Assembly (NCBI RefSeq): GCF_003688855.1
Contig: NZ_REFW01000001.1
Location: 124,001 to 188,000 of the forward strand
DNA: 64,000 bases
From: Tessaracoccus antarcticus
GTDB taxonomy: Bacteria; Actinomycetota; Actinomycetes; Propionibacteriales; Propionibacteriaceae
Direction: 5' to 3'
Positions 8,604 through 17,216 of the stretch are shown one piece after another. How positions within the stretch are numbered: the first letter of the stretch is position 1; the number at the start of each line of letters is the position of its first letter. The translations under genes and the position numbers were made by a program. A model generated the notes under the pieces. It made no database searches. It had not been told where the DNA came from and worked only from the letters and a program-made list of their open reading frames with translations.

Positions 8604-9809
8604 ATGCCCGCCGTCGTGTCCCCTGAAGCTCGCCGCGCCCGATGGGGTGTCATCGCACTGTTCTGGCTCAACGGCGTGGCGTGGGCGTCGATCCTGCCCC
8701 GCTACCCCGAGATCAAGCAGGCGCTGGGGCTCTCGGACACCTTCTGGGGGGTATCGGTGGGAATCGGACCCATCGGCGGGCTGGTGGCCGGGTTGTTCAC
8801 GGCCCGCCTCATGCGGCGCTTCAACTCGGCCGTCGTAGCCGTCGCATCCCTGGTGCTCTACATTGCCATGCTGAACGTCATCGGCAACGCACCGGTGGCG
8901 GCGGTGTTCGCCGTCGGGGTGTTCCTCATGGCAGCGTTCGACGCCCTCACCGACATCTCCATGAACGCCCACGGTCTTCGGGTGCAGAAGCTCTACGGCC
9001 GCTCCATCCTCAACAGCTTCCACGGCTGGTGGTCCATCGGGGCGGTGTGCGGAGGCTTCCTGGGATCGGCCGCGGCGCAGTGGCACGTGCCCATCTGGTT
9101 GCAGTGCCTCGTCGCCACCGTGGTGTTCGCGACGATGGCCCTGGCATCGAAGGCGTTGCTGCTGCGCACGCCCGACCACACTGAACTGGACGACGTCGCC
9201 GTCGAGGCCTCCCGCACCGCTCCTCGCCGCATTCCCAGCCCCATCCTGATCCGCCTCGTGGCGCTCGGCCTGCTGGGCGCCTCCGCAGGTCTCATCGAGG
9301 ACACCGGCGCCACCTGGGGTGCCGTGTACATGGACCGCGCGTTCGTCGTGACACCCTTCCTGGCGGGGATGGCCTTCGTGGCGCTGCAGGGCGCGCAGAT
9401 GGTGGGCAGGTTCACGGGTGACGCACTCGTCAACCGGCTCGGCAGCCGACCTGCTCTGATGCAGGGCGGAGCGATCGCGGCGCTCGGCATGGCTGCCGCC
9501 GTGGCGTTCCCGAGCCCCGCGGCCACCCTCATCGGCTTCGCCTGCGCCGGGTGGGGTGTGGCGACGGCAATACCGTCAGCCATGCATGCCGCCGACGAAC
9601 TGCCCGGGATGCGGACGGGCAGCGGACTCACGATCGTGACGTGGATGATGCGGCTGGGCTTCTTCACCGGCCCCCCGCTCATTGGTCTGCTCGCCGACGC
9701 CACGGCCCTGCGCTGGGCGCTGCTCGTGGTCCCGGCCTGCGCACTGGTGATGCTCCTGCTGACCCCGGCCCTGAAACCGCTCCACTCGAAGCCCCACGGA
9801 AACGTGTAG
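8604..9809 (+). CDS. MFS transporter (YbjJ/FucP-like)
   Basis: This is a 401-residue polytopic membrane protein with about 12 hydrophobic segments, typical of the major facilitator superfamily. The N-terminal half has FWLNGVAWASILPRYPEIK in the first helix and a basic loop FTARLMRRF between helices 2 and 3, which is the MFS A-motif position. The pattern is closest to YbjJ-type transporters. The substrate cannot be told. The start ATG has GGAGA about 8 nt upstream. The gene converges on the glycosyltransferase at 9839 with a 29-nt gap and is probably not part of the polysaccharide locus. Confidence 0.85.
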   Translation: MPAVVSPEARRARWGVIALFWLNGVAWASILPRYPEIKQALGLSDTFWGVSVGIGPIGGLVAGLFTARLMRRFNSAVVAVASLVLYIAMLNVIGNAPVAAVFAVGVFLMAAFDALTDISMNAHGLRVQKLYGRSILNSFHGWWSIGAVCGGFLGSAAAQWHVPIWLQCLVATVVFATMALASKALLLRTPDHTELDDVAVEASRTAPRRIPSPILIRLVALGLLGASAGLIEDTGATWGAVYMDRAFVVTPFLAGMAFVALQGAQMVGRFTGDALVNRLGSRPALMQGGAIAALGMAAAVAFPSPAATLIGFACAGWGVATAIPSAMHAADELPGMRTGSGLTIVTWMMRLGFFTGPPLIGLLADATALRWALLVVPACALVMLLLTPALKPLHSKPHGNV

Positions 9810-9838
9810 GGAAGGAAGCACTGGCCCTCGTCGCCGGG

Positions 9839-11332
9839 CTACTCAGGAATCGCAGTGGCGGGGGTCACCTCGGTGGAGCCGAAGGGGCCGTCCTGCAGGT
9901 GGGGATGAAAGTTGGTGAGCTTCCCGAACTGCTCCAGCAGCCTGGGCTCGTTGCTCTGCCAGGAGAACTCCTGCGCCAACTGGTGAAGCCGTTCCTGCGG
10001 GATGGGATTCTGCAGCATCTCCATCATCTTCGCGGCCAGGTCCACGGGGTCGCCGGTCGTGAACACGTTGCCCATCTTGTGGGTGAGCACGAACTCCGCC
10101 ATGGTCTTCGCGTCGGAGGACACCATGGGCAGCTCGGCGTGCAGGTATTCGAAAAGCTTGTTCGGCAGGGTGCGGTCGTGGTTGTCGGAGCCACCGGGCA
10201 GTGGGTGCACCGCCACGTCCGCGCCGTGCAGGTAGTAGCTGAGGTTGGCCTGGCTCACGGGACCGATGAAGTGGATCCGGTCGTTCACGCCGAGGTCGTC
10301 GATCATGGGCTGCAGCTTCGTCATCATGGGGTGCGGCAGCGGCATGGTGACGATCGCGAGGTGGACGTCGTCGGCCACGTGGGCCATGGCCTCGATGAGC
10401 GTCTCGATGCCGCGGGCCCAGCTCATGATCCCTGCATAGACCAGCAGCGGCGTACCCTCGGCGACACCTGCAGCCTCGCGGACGGTGATGTCGCCCTCCA
10501 TGGGCTGGAACACCGACAGGTTCACGATGGTGTCCGGCAGCACGGGGAGCTTGTAGCGCTCCTGCAGCATGGTGGCGTGCGACGCCGTCACGGTCATGAC
10601 GTAGTCGGCCTTCGGCATGAATGCGCGCTCGGTGCCCAGTAGTGCCTCGTGGGCGGAGCGTGCACCGATCTCCTTGTCCGGCAGGCCGGCGAAGTCCTCG
10701 CGCACGTCGTAGGACAGCTTGACGTCCTTGCCCTGCAGGCGCAGCGACGTGGCCGCCGCCCACGCGGCCGGCAGTGCCAGCGGGTTGTGGACGTGCAGGA
10801 CGTCGGGGTCGAGTTCCACCAGCAGGTCGTGCAGCGTGTACACGACGTTGTGGGCGACGGGGAGGTTGCGGGGCAGATCGAGTGCTTCGAACGGGTCGTC
10901 GGACCCCTTGAGCCGTACCCGCGCCGCCTTGCCGGCGGTGATGGCCGTCTCCTTCAGCTGCATGCCGTGGACCAGCGCAAGCTTGGCCGTGGTCATCAGC
11001 CACTTGATGAGCGCCTTCACTGAGGCGGCGTTGGGGCCGGTGATCCGCTGACCGTACGCGCCGCGCTGGCGCTGCAACCGGCCGGCGCGCTCGTCGTTGC
11101 GGGACGGCGCCGGCGCCTCCGCACCGGTCGAGGGCCACTGCTGCAACGGGACGCGGATCACGCGGGTGTGGCCGCCCAGGAGGAACTCGCCGGACTCGCC
11201 GTCCTTCGGCTCCACGGAGATCACGATCGGCTCGAAGCCGCCGCGGTGCAGGGTGGTGGCGATCCGCTTGATGCGCGAGTCGAAGTCGACGGGGGCGTGG
11301 CGGAAGAGCACGACGCGAGGCTTGGATGTCAC
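9839..11332 (-). CDS. Glycosyltransferase, GT-B fold (GT4-like)
   Basis: This 497-residue protein has no signal peptide. The N-terminal half starts KPRVVLFRHAPVDFDSRIKR, typical of GT4-like enzymes (D-S-R in the first loop), and includes LHVHNPLALPAAWAA. The C-terminal donor domain carries LLVYAGIMSWARGIETLIEA, the HFIGPVSQANLSYYLHGADV region, and LPNKLFEYLHAELPMVSSD, the E-containing donor-binding loop. It should transfer a sugar from a nucleotide donor inside the cell. GTG start, only 3 nt after the stop of the upstream UDP-sugar dehydrogenase gene, so the two are one operon. Confidence 0.85.
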   Translation of the reverse strand: MTSKPRVVLFRHAPVDFDSRIKRIATTLHRGGFEPIVISVEPKDGESGEFLLGGHTRVIRVPLQQWPSTGAEAPAPSRNDERAGRLQRQRGAYGQRITGPNAASVKALIKWLMTTAKLALVHGMQLKETAITAGKAARVRLKGSDDPFEALDLPRNLPVAHNVVYTLHDLLVELDPDVLHVHNPLALPAAWAAATSLRLQGKDVKLSYDVREDFAGLPDKEIGARSAHEALLGTERAFMPKADYVMTVTASHATMLQERYKLPVLPDTIVNLSVFQPMEGDITVREAAGVAEGTPLLVYAGIMSWARGIETLIEAMAHVADDVHLAIVTMPLPHPMMTKLQPMIDDLGVNDRIHFIGPVSQANLSYYLHGADVAVHPLPGGSDNHDRTLPNKLFEYLHAELPMVSSDAKTMAEFVLTHKMGNVFTTGDPVDLAAKMMEMLQNPIPQERLHQLAQEFSWQSNEPRLLEQFGKLTNFHPHLQDGPFGSTEVTPATAIPE

Positions 11333-11335
11333 GGG

Positions 11336-12628
11336 TCAGATTCCCTTTCCCAGGGTGATGAGGGTGATGTCGCGGAAGTTGGCGGCGTCCAGCATGCGAC
11401 GACCGTCGACGACCACCTGCACGCCCGGCAGGTCGTCGGCCGTCAGGTCGCGGTACTGGGCGTGGTCGGTGTGGACGATGACGACATCGGCGGGCTCACC
11501 CATGTGATGGGCGCGGAAGCCGAGGCGGCCGAGTTCGTCGTCGCTGAACAGGGGGTCGTGCACGGTCACATCAGCGCCCAGGGACGTCAGGGCGTCGACG
11601 ACGGGGAAGACGCCGGACTTGGCCGACTCCTTGACCCCACCGCGGTAGGACGCCCCCAGCACGACCGCCTTGCGTCCGGCAAGCGACCCCATCGCCTTCT
11701 CCGCCAGTTCGACGGCGTAGGCGGGCATGGCCTCGTTGGCGAGTCGGGCGGTTTCGACGATGGAGGCGTCGGGATCCGTCCACAGGTACAGCCGCGGGTA
11801 GATGGGGATGCAGTGGCCGCCGACGGCGATGCCGGGGCGGTGGATGTGGCTGTAGGGCTGCGAGTTGGAGGCCTCGATGACCTGGAACACGTCGATGCCG
11901 TTGTCCCCGGCGAAGCGGGCGAACTGGTTGGCCAGGCCAATGTTGACGTCGCGGTACGTCGTCTCCGCCAGCTTCGCCATTTCGGCGGCCTCGGCGGAGC
12001 CGAGGTCCCACACGCCGTTGCCGCGCACCAGGTCCGGGCGCTCGTCGAACTGCAGAACCGCCTCGTAGAAGGCGGTGGCACGCTCGGCGCCGCCGGGCGA
12101 GACGGCGCCGATGAGCTTGGGGTACTTGCGCAGGTCCGCGAAGACGCGACCCGTGAGGACCCTCTCCGGGGAGAAGACGACGTGGAAGTCCTCGCCCTCC
12201 TTCAGGCCGGAGCCCTCCTCCAGCATGGGGGTCCAGCGGGTGCGGGTGGTGCCGACGGGCAGCGTGGTCTCGTAGCTGACGAGCGTGCCGGGCGTGAGCC
12301 CCTTGGCGATGGAGGCGGTGGCGGCGTCCATGGCCGCGAACTCGGGGGTGCCGTCGGCCTGGACGAACAGCGGGACCACGATGACGACGGCGTCGGACTC
12401 GGCGACGGCGGCGACGGTGTCGGTGGTCGCCCGCAGGCGACCCTCCGGCACCAGGACTGCCAACTTCTCGGCCAGGTGGGCCTCGCCGGGGAAGGGTTCG
12501 GTGCCGGCATTGACCAGGTCCACGATGGTGGTGTTGATGTCCGTGCCGATCACCTCGTGCCCCGAGTCTGCGAACTGGACGGCGAGCGGGAGGCCGATCT
12601 TGCCCAGCGCGACGACGGTGATCTTCAA
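11336..12628 (-). CDS. UDP-sugar 6-dehydrogenase (WbpA/WecC family)
   Basis: This is a 430-residue NAD-dependent UDP-sugar dehydrogenase. It has the Rossmann start KITVVALGKIGLPLA, the FSPERVLTGR block, the E-M-A-K-L-A-E-T helix, and the catalytic cysteine C273 in GIAVGGHCIPIYP. Such enzymes oxidise C6 of UDP-GlcNAc or UDP-ManNAc to the uronic acid. The window has a second dehydrogenase at 36482 that looks like classical WecC. This copy is therefore the better candidate for the WbpA step (UDP-GlcNAc to UDP-GlcNAcA) that feeds WbpB/E/D; that split is inferred. TTG start with GGGAG 6 nt upstream. It leads a two-gene operon with the glycosyltransferase. Confidence 0.88.
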   Translation of the reverse strand: MKITVVALGKIGLPLAVQFADSGHEVIGTDINTTIVDLVNAGTEPFPGEAHLAEKLAVLVPEGRLRATTDTVAAVAESDAVVIVVPLFVQADGTPEFAAMDAATASIAKGLTPGTLVSYETTLPVGTTRTRWTPMLEEGSGLKEGEDFHVVFSPERVLTGRVFADLRKYPKLIGAVSPGGAERATAFYEAVLQFDERPDLVRGNGVWDLGSAEAAEMAKLAETTYRDVNIGLANQFARFAGDNGIDVFQVIEASNSQPYSHIHRPGIAVGGHCIPIYPRLYLWTDPDASIVETARLANEAMPAYAVELAEKAMGSLAGRKAVVLGASYRGGVKESAKSGVFPVVDALTSLGADVTVHDPLFSDDELGRLGFRAHHMGEPADVVIVHTDHAQYRDLTADDLPGVQVVVDGRRMLDAANFRDITLITLGKGI

Positions 12629-12690
12629 GGGGAACTCCCACTCATTTTCAGGTACGTCTGGGGCCGCGGTGGCGCGGCACGCGATTGGTG

Positions 12691-12696
12691 AGTCTA
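12691..12696 (-). promoter_or_regulatory. -10 box before the UDP-sugar dehydrogenase operon
   Basis: TAGACT on the - strand (12696 to 12691) fits TANNNT and would give a leader of about 56 nt before the TTG start at 12628. Confidence 0.4.
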
Positions 12697-12731
12697 CCGT
12701 CTCCCCCGTCGCCGCCGGATGCCTGACCCGC

Positions 12732-15056
12732 TCAGCCGGGGTCGGGCGCCGGCATCACCTCGCCACGGTCCCCGTCCACGACGACGCACTGCCCGTCATG
12801 CAGGATCGTTGTGGCCGTGGCGGCACCCATGACGGCGGGGATGCCGTATTCCCGGGCGACGATCGCCGCGTGCGACGCCACCCCACCATGGTCGACGACG
12901 ACCGCGGCGGCACGCTGGAACAGCGGCGTCCAGGACGGGTTGGTGGCCTCGCACACCAGCACCTCGCCCGACCGCAAGTCCCCGAACTGGTCGGGGCCGT
13001 CGATGACCCGCACCGCGCCGGTGGCACGTCCACCGCCACCGGCGGCACCGGTCACCAACGCGTCAGGGGATGCCCGACGGTGCGGATACAGCGTGCTCGA
13101 GGCGATCAGCGGGGTGGCTGCCAACACCGCCCAGGCCGCCCGGCGACGGGTGGCCGCCTCCCGCAGGGAGAAGGCGTCCGAGCCGGCCGTCGACACCCCC
13201 CTGGTGACCTCCTGCAGCGTGAGCATCCAGACGTCCTCGGCGTCGTCGAGACGGCCATCCCTGGCAAGACGACGACCCACCTCGTTGAGTGCGCTGCGCA
13301 CCGCGGGGAAGGTCCTCGTGAGCTCGAAGTGCGTGTCCTCCCGGAAGGCCACTCCCCGGGCGGCGAGGCGCCCGAGCCCGCGGACCACACCCGACCGCCG
13401 GAGCAGAGACGTCGGCGCACTGGCCTTCTCGTCTGCGCCCCCCTGCTCCATCAGCACCCGGATCAGGCCCATCACGGTGGTGGGCGAGTCGACCCAGGCC
13501 GGGTCGTGCAGGAGCATGATGCTGGTGGTTTCCCGGTGACCGTAGGTGTCCAGGAAGCACTGGAAACGGCGCCACCAGTCGGCAGCTGCTGGCAACGATG
13601 ACGCGCACGTCAGTGCCTCCCCCAACTCCCCCGCCTCGAGGAGTTTCCGCAGCTCCCCAATGGCGACGGCGTCAGCGGCGAGCCCTGCGAGCTCGTCGTT
13701 CGCGGCCCTGGTCATCGTGGGCACGTGGCCGATCAGCTCAGGGAGGACCTTCGTCCGACCCACCAGGACAAGCCGCAGACCAACCATCCCGACCAGTCCG
13801 CCCGGCAGACGCTCCACACGCAGCCGGGTCATGAGCTCCACCAGTGTCGAGGCCCTGCGGGGAACGTCCACGAGTTCCTCCAGCGACAGCATGCTGGGGT
13901 CAAGGCGGTCGAGTGCGGCTGCGCCGCTGCGGTACGCCCGGGTCAGCGGATCCTCCTGCCACGGGGCCGTGCTCCCGCGCAACCCACGCGCAACCGTCCG
14001 AGCGATCCGCAGCGGCACGACGGCCGTGGGGTGCGGCGATGGTGGCGCGAACTCCTGCACAATGGCGTCGCGAGCCGGCAGCATCTCACCCCAGGAGATC
14101 CGCACACCCACGAGTTGCTCCATCATTTCTGCAACGTGCGCCGCCACCGTCGGAAGAATCCATGCGGTGAGTTCCATGGGGTAGGGCCGTCGGGGGAGCA
14201 TCTCGAGCAGGGTGGGCCCAATGAAACGCTGGAACCGGTTCAGCGCACGCGGAGGTGGCGGCAGCGCGGTCATGGCCCGGGACTGGAGGATCGAGAGGCG
14301 GCCCTCACGGATGGCCCACTCGATGTCCTGGGGAGCTCCGAAGTGCTCGGCGATCCGCCTGCCCACCGCTGCGATTTCCGGGATCTGGTCCTCCCGCAGC
14401 GACGGCACCGCCACCACCCGACGCTCCACGATGTGGTCCCTGTGGTCCACCAGGAAGTGGTCGGGAATCACCGTCCCCGAGACCACCGCCTCCCCCAGTC
14501 CGCGAGCCGCGTCGATCACGACGGTGTCCCGCGCGCCGGTGACCGGGTCGGCCGTGAACATCACGCCGGCCACGTCTGCAGGCACCATGGCCTGCACCAC
14601 GACGGCCATGGCAACGGTGGCCGACTCGATACCGAGCCGGTCCCGGTAGGCGACAGCCCGCTCGGTGAACAGTGACGCCCAGCAGCCCAGCACCGCGGCC
14701 ACCACGGCGTCCTCGCCCTCCACGTCCAGGAACGTGTCCTGCTGTCCTGCGAAAGCCGCCCCCGGCAGGTCCTCGGCCGTGGCGCTGGAGCGGACCGCGA
14801 CGGCGCCGCCGCTCATCGAGCCGTAGGCCTGCCGGATGGCGGCATCAACACCGGACGGCAGCCCGGCCCCCCTCACGTCGTCGACGGAGCGGGCCGCCCC
14901 CACCGCGGTGCGGTATGCGTGCGTGGTGACGATGAAACCGTGCGGCACATCGAAGCCGGCATGGAGGAGTTCCCCCAGGTTGGCGCCCTTGCCCCCGGCG
15001 ATCGCCAGGTCGTCTCGACGCACCTGGTCCAGACGCACGCAGAACTGCTCGTTCAT
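12732..15056 (-). CDS. PEP-utilising phosphotransferase, rifampicin phosphotransferase/PEP synthase type
   Basis: This 774-residue protein has three parts. The N-terminal ATP-grasp domain (about 1-300) has GGKGANLGELLHAG, the AVRSSATAEDLPGAAFAGQ block, and GVMFTADPVTGARD. A central helical region has no clear relative. The C-terminal swivelling His domain has the phospho-histidine H729 in HGGVASHAAIVARE. Rifampicin phosphotransferases share this layout at about 865 residues and move the beta-phosphate of ATP to the antibiotic through the His. PEP synthases are similar but have a PEP-binding barrel, which I do not see here. The substrate is therefore open. The ATG at 15056 follows TACCGT by 6 nt and fits the family N-terminus. 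Confidence 0.75.
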   Translation of the reverse strand: MNEQFCVRLDQVRRDDLAIAGGKGANLGELLHAGFDVPHGFIVTTHAYRTAVGAARSVDDVRGAGLPSGVDAAIRQAYGSMSGGAVAVRSSATAEDLPGAAFAGQQDTFLDVEGEDAVVAAVLGCWASLFTERAVAYRDRLGIESATVAMAVVVQAMVPADVAGVMFTADPVTGARDTVVIDAARGLGEAVVSGTVIPDHFLVDHRDHIVERRVVAVPSLREDQIPEIAAVGRRIAEHFGAPQDIEWAIREGRLSILQSRAMTALPPPPRALNRFQRFIGPTLLEMLPRRPYPMELTAWILPTVAAHVAEMMEQLVGVRISWGEMLPARDAIVQEFAPPSPHPTAVVPLRIARTVARGLRGSTAPWQEDPLTRAYRSGAAALDRLDPSMLSLEELVDVPRRASTLVELMTRLRVERLPGGLVGMVGLRLVLVGRTKVLPELIGHVPTMTRAANDELAGLAADAVAIGELRKLLEAGELGEALTCASSLPAAADWWRRFQCFLDTYGHRETTSIMLLHDPAWVDSPTTVMGLIRVLMEQGGADEKASAPTSLLRRSGVVRGLGRLAARGVAFREDTHFELTRTFPAVRSALNEVGRRLARDGRLDDAEDVWMLTLQEVTRGVSTAGSDAFSLREAATRRRAAWAVLAATPLIASSTLYPHRRASPDALVTGAAGGGGRATGAVRVIDGPDQFGDLRSGEVLVCEATNPSWTPLFQRAAAVVVDHGGVASHAAIVAREYGIPAVMGAATATTILHDGQCVVVDGDRGEVMPAPDPG

Positions 15057-15062
15057 CCACCC

Positions 15063-15068
15063 ACGGTA
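15063..15068 (-). promoter_or_regulatory. -10 box giving a leaderless start for the PEP-utilising enzyme
   Basis: TACCGT on the - strand (15068 to 15063) is followed by 6 nt and then ATG 15056. Transcription would begin at or next to the start codon. This decides the start in favour of 15056 over an in-frame ATG at 15092. Confidence 0.5.
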
Positions 15069-15139
15069 GACCCGGGAGACTGCCCGGAGCATGGAAACGG
15101 GGCCGGCGAGGAGATCCCCGACGGCCCCGCTGTCAGGAC

Positions 15140-16126
15140 CTACAGCGTGACGGTCTCGCCGGTGGTGGCGGACTCGATGACGGCTTCGGCCACACGGACG
15201 GTGTTGAGGCCCTGTTCCAGGGTCACGATGTCCGCGTCCTTGCCGAGGACGGCGTCGCGGAAGTTCTCGTGCTCACGCAGCAGGGGCTCCGGCTTGGGGA
15301 ACGCGTAGCGCACCACGTCGCCCTCACTGACACCGCGGAAGTGCGCGATGTCGGACCATGTGCTCTTGACGGTCCCGTTGACGTAGTACGTCAGGTCCGC
15401 GGTCAGCGTGTCGGCCACGAACGTGCCGGTCTCACCGGTGATGATCGTGACGCGCTCCTTCAGCGGGGAGAGCCAGTTCACCAGGTGGTTCGCAACGATC
15501 CCGCCCTCGAGCCGGCCCGTGACCGAAATCAGGTCCTCGTACTGGCGCCCCGAGAGGTTGTTGGCGTTCGCCGCCACCTGCTCGTAGCGCGACTGCACCA
15601 CCCACGCGGTCAGGTCAATGTCATGGGTGGCGAGGTCCTTGACCACACCCACATCCGCGATCCGGGCCGGGAACGGACCCTGCCGGCGGGTCGCGACCTG
15701 GATCACACGCCCCAGCTGACCCTCAGCGATCCGCCTGCGGGCCTGCTGCAACGCCGGGTTGTAGCGCTCGATGTGGCCCACAGCACCCACCAGGGACGCC
15801 TTCGCGAACGCGTCGACGAGCTGGTTCGAGCTCACCACATCCACCGCCAGCGGCTTCTCAATGATGGCATGCACCCCGGCCTCGGCCAGCTTCAAACCCA
15901 CCTCCAGGTGCAGTGCCGTGGGCACCGCCACCATGCAGTAGTCCAGCTTCAACTCCAGCAGTTGCTCCACAGTGTCAAACACCGGGCGCCCACCAGCCAC
16001 GTTGAACTTGTCGCCCCCGGGATCCATGATCCCCACCAGGTCGACACCCTCCAGGGACCCCAGCACGCGGGCGTGGTGACGCCCCATCATGCCGATCCCG
16101 ATCAGACCAGCCCTCAGGTTTCCCAT
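15140..16126 (-). CDS. wbpB: UDP-GlcNAcA 3-dehydrogenase-like oxidoreductase (WbpB type, Gfo/Idh/MocA family)
   Basis: This 328-residue protein has the Gfo/Idh/MocA layout: Rossmann start LRAGLIGIGMMGRHHARVLG, the EKPLAVD motif in the nicotinamide-binding loop, and DVGVVKDLATHDIDLTAW with the H-D-x-D catalytic block. WbpB-type enzymes oxidise C3 of UDP-GlcNAcA so that an amino group can be placed there. It lies 1 nt after the aminotransferase gene and is the last gene of a wbpD-wbpE-wbpB operon, which strongly supports the role. Codon use changes inside the gene: the first two thirds favour GTG, GCG, GGT and GAT, the last third favours C-ending codons like the neighbours. Confidence 0.86.
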   Translation of the reverse strand: MGNLRAGLIGIGMMGRHHARVLGSLEGVDLVGIMDPGGDKFNVAGGRPVFDTVEQLLELKLDYCMVAVPTALHLEVGLKLAEAGVHAIIEKPLAVDVVSSNQLVDAFAKASLVGAVGHIERYNPALQQARRRIAEGQLGRVIQVATRRQGPFPARIADVGVVKDLATHDIDLTAWVVQSRYEQVAANANNLSGRQYEDLISVTGRLEGGIVANHLVNWLSPLKERVTIITGETGTFVADTLTADLTYYVNGTVKSTWSDIAHFRGVSEGDVVRYAFPKPEPLLREHENFRDAVLGKDADIVTLEQGLNTVRVAEAVIESATTGETVTL

Positions 16127-16127
16127 C

Positions 16128-17216
16128 TCAGGCACCTGCCTTCGCCAAAGCATTGACAGCGGCCACGACACGCTCCAGGTCAGCCCGGGACAGCGACGGG
16201 TGCACCGGCAACGACAGGCACTCCTTGGCGGCACGCTCGGTCTCCGGCAACTCCACCGGCGACTGGAACGGCTTGAGCCGGTGGTTCGGCACCGGGTAGA
16301 ACATCCCCGAGCCCACCTGGTACTGCTCCTTCAACGCCGCAGAGAAACCATCACGGTCATCGGCCACCCGCACCGTGTACTGATGGAACACATGCACCGC
16401 ACCCGGCAACGTCGGGGGCGTCACAACACCCTCCAGGTTCGCTGAGAGGAACGCCGCATTCTCCTGACGCTGCGTGGTCCAGGCACCCACCTTCGTGAGC
16501 TGCACCCGACCAATCGCGGCATGGATGTCCGTCATGCGGTTGTTCAACCCCACAACCTCGTTGTGGTACTGCTGCAACATCCCCTGGTTGCGGTACAGAC
16601 GAAGGTTGCGCTCCACCACCTCAGTGGCGGCCGAGACCATCCCACCCTCACCGGAGGTCATGTTCTTCGTCGGGTACAGCGAGAACATCCCGAACTCACC
16701 AAACGCACCCACAGGGGTCCCGTTCAACGACGCACCATGCGCCTGCGCAGCATCCTCGAACAACATCAGGCCGTGCTTGTCAGCAATGGCCTGCAACTCC
16801 GCCATCTTCGCCGGATGACCATACAGGTGCACCGGCATGATCGCCTTCGTGCGCTCCGTGATGGAGGCCTCCACCGACGCCGGATCCAACGTGAAGTCAT
16901 CCGCCGCAATATCGGCAAACACCGGGGTGGCGCCCGTCAGCGCCACCGAGTTCGCCGTCGCCGCGAACGTGAACGACGGAACGATGACCTCGTCACCAGC
17001 CGCGATGCCACACGCCAACAAACCCAGGTGCAAACCAGACGTACCCGAGTTCACAGCCACACACGCACGCCCGAGCTTGAAATGCTCCGAGAACTCCTCC
17101 TCGAACGCCTTGACCTCGGGACCCTGCGCGATCATGCCGGAACGCAGAACCCGATCAACGGCCTCACGCTCCTCGTCACCAATGATGGGCTTGGCCGGGG
17201 GGATGAAATCAGTCAC
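16128..17216 (-). CDS. wbpE: UDP-3-keto-GlcNAcA aminotransferase-like (WbpE type, DegT/DnrJ/EryC1/StrS family)
   Basis: This 362-residue PLP enzyme starts TDFIPPAKPIIGDEEREAV. It has VNSGTSGLHLGLLA, the IVPSFTFAATANSV block, FEDAAQAHGA with the PLP-contacting Asp, and the Schiff-base lysine K184 in LYPTKNMTSGEGG. WbpE relatives transfer an amino group to C3 of the keto sugar, with glutamate as donor. GTG start at 17216 with GGAGG 7 nt upstream; its GTGA overlaps the stop of wbpD, so translation is coupled. Codon use is unlike that of wbpD upstream: G-ending Ala, Pro and Leu (TTG) codons and GAT, CGT and GGT are common. This suggests a different origin. Confidence 0.9.
   Translation of the reverse strand: MTDFIPPAKPIIGDEEREAVDRVLRSGMIAQGPEVKAFEEEFSEHFKLGRACVAVNSGTSGLHLGLLACGIAAGDEVIVPSFTFAATANSVALTGATPVFADIAADDFTLDPASVEASITERTKAIMPVHLYGHPAKMAELQAIADKHGLMLFEDAAQAHGASLNGTPVGAFGEFGMFSLYPTKNMTSGEGGMVSAATEVVERNLRLYRNQGMLQQYHNEVVGLNNRMTDIHAAIGRVQLTKVGAWTTQRQENAAFLSANLEGVVTPPTLPGAVHVFHQYTVRVADDRDGFSAALKEQYQVGSGMFYPVPNHRLKPFQSPVELPETERAAKECLSLPVHPSLSRADLERVVAAVNALAKAGA

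Noticed and set aside
12732-15056. Pyruvate phosphate dikinase as identity of the PEP-utilising protein
   Set aside because: The domain order ATP-grasp, central part, C-terminal His domain without a PEP-binding barrel does not fit PPDK, and the length (774) is too short.
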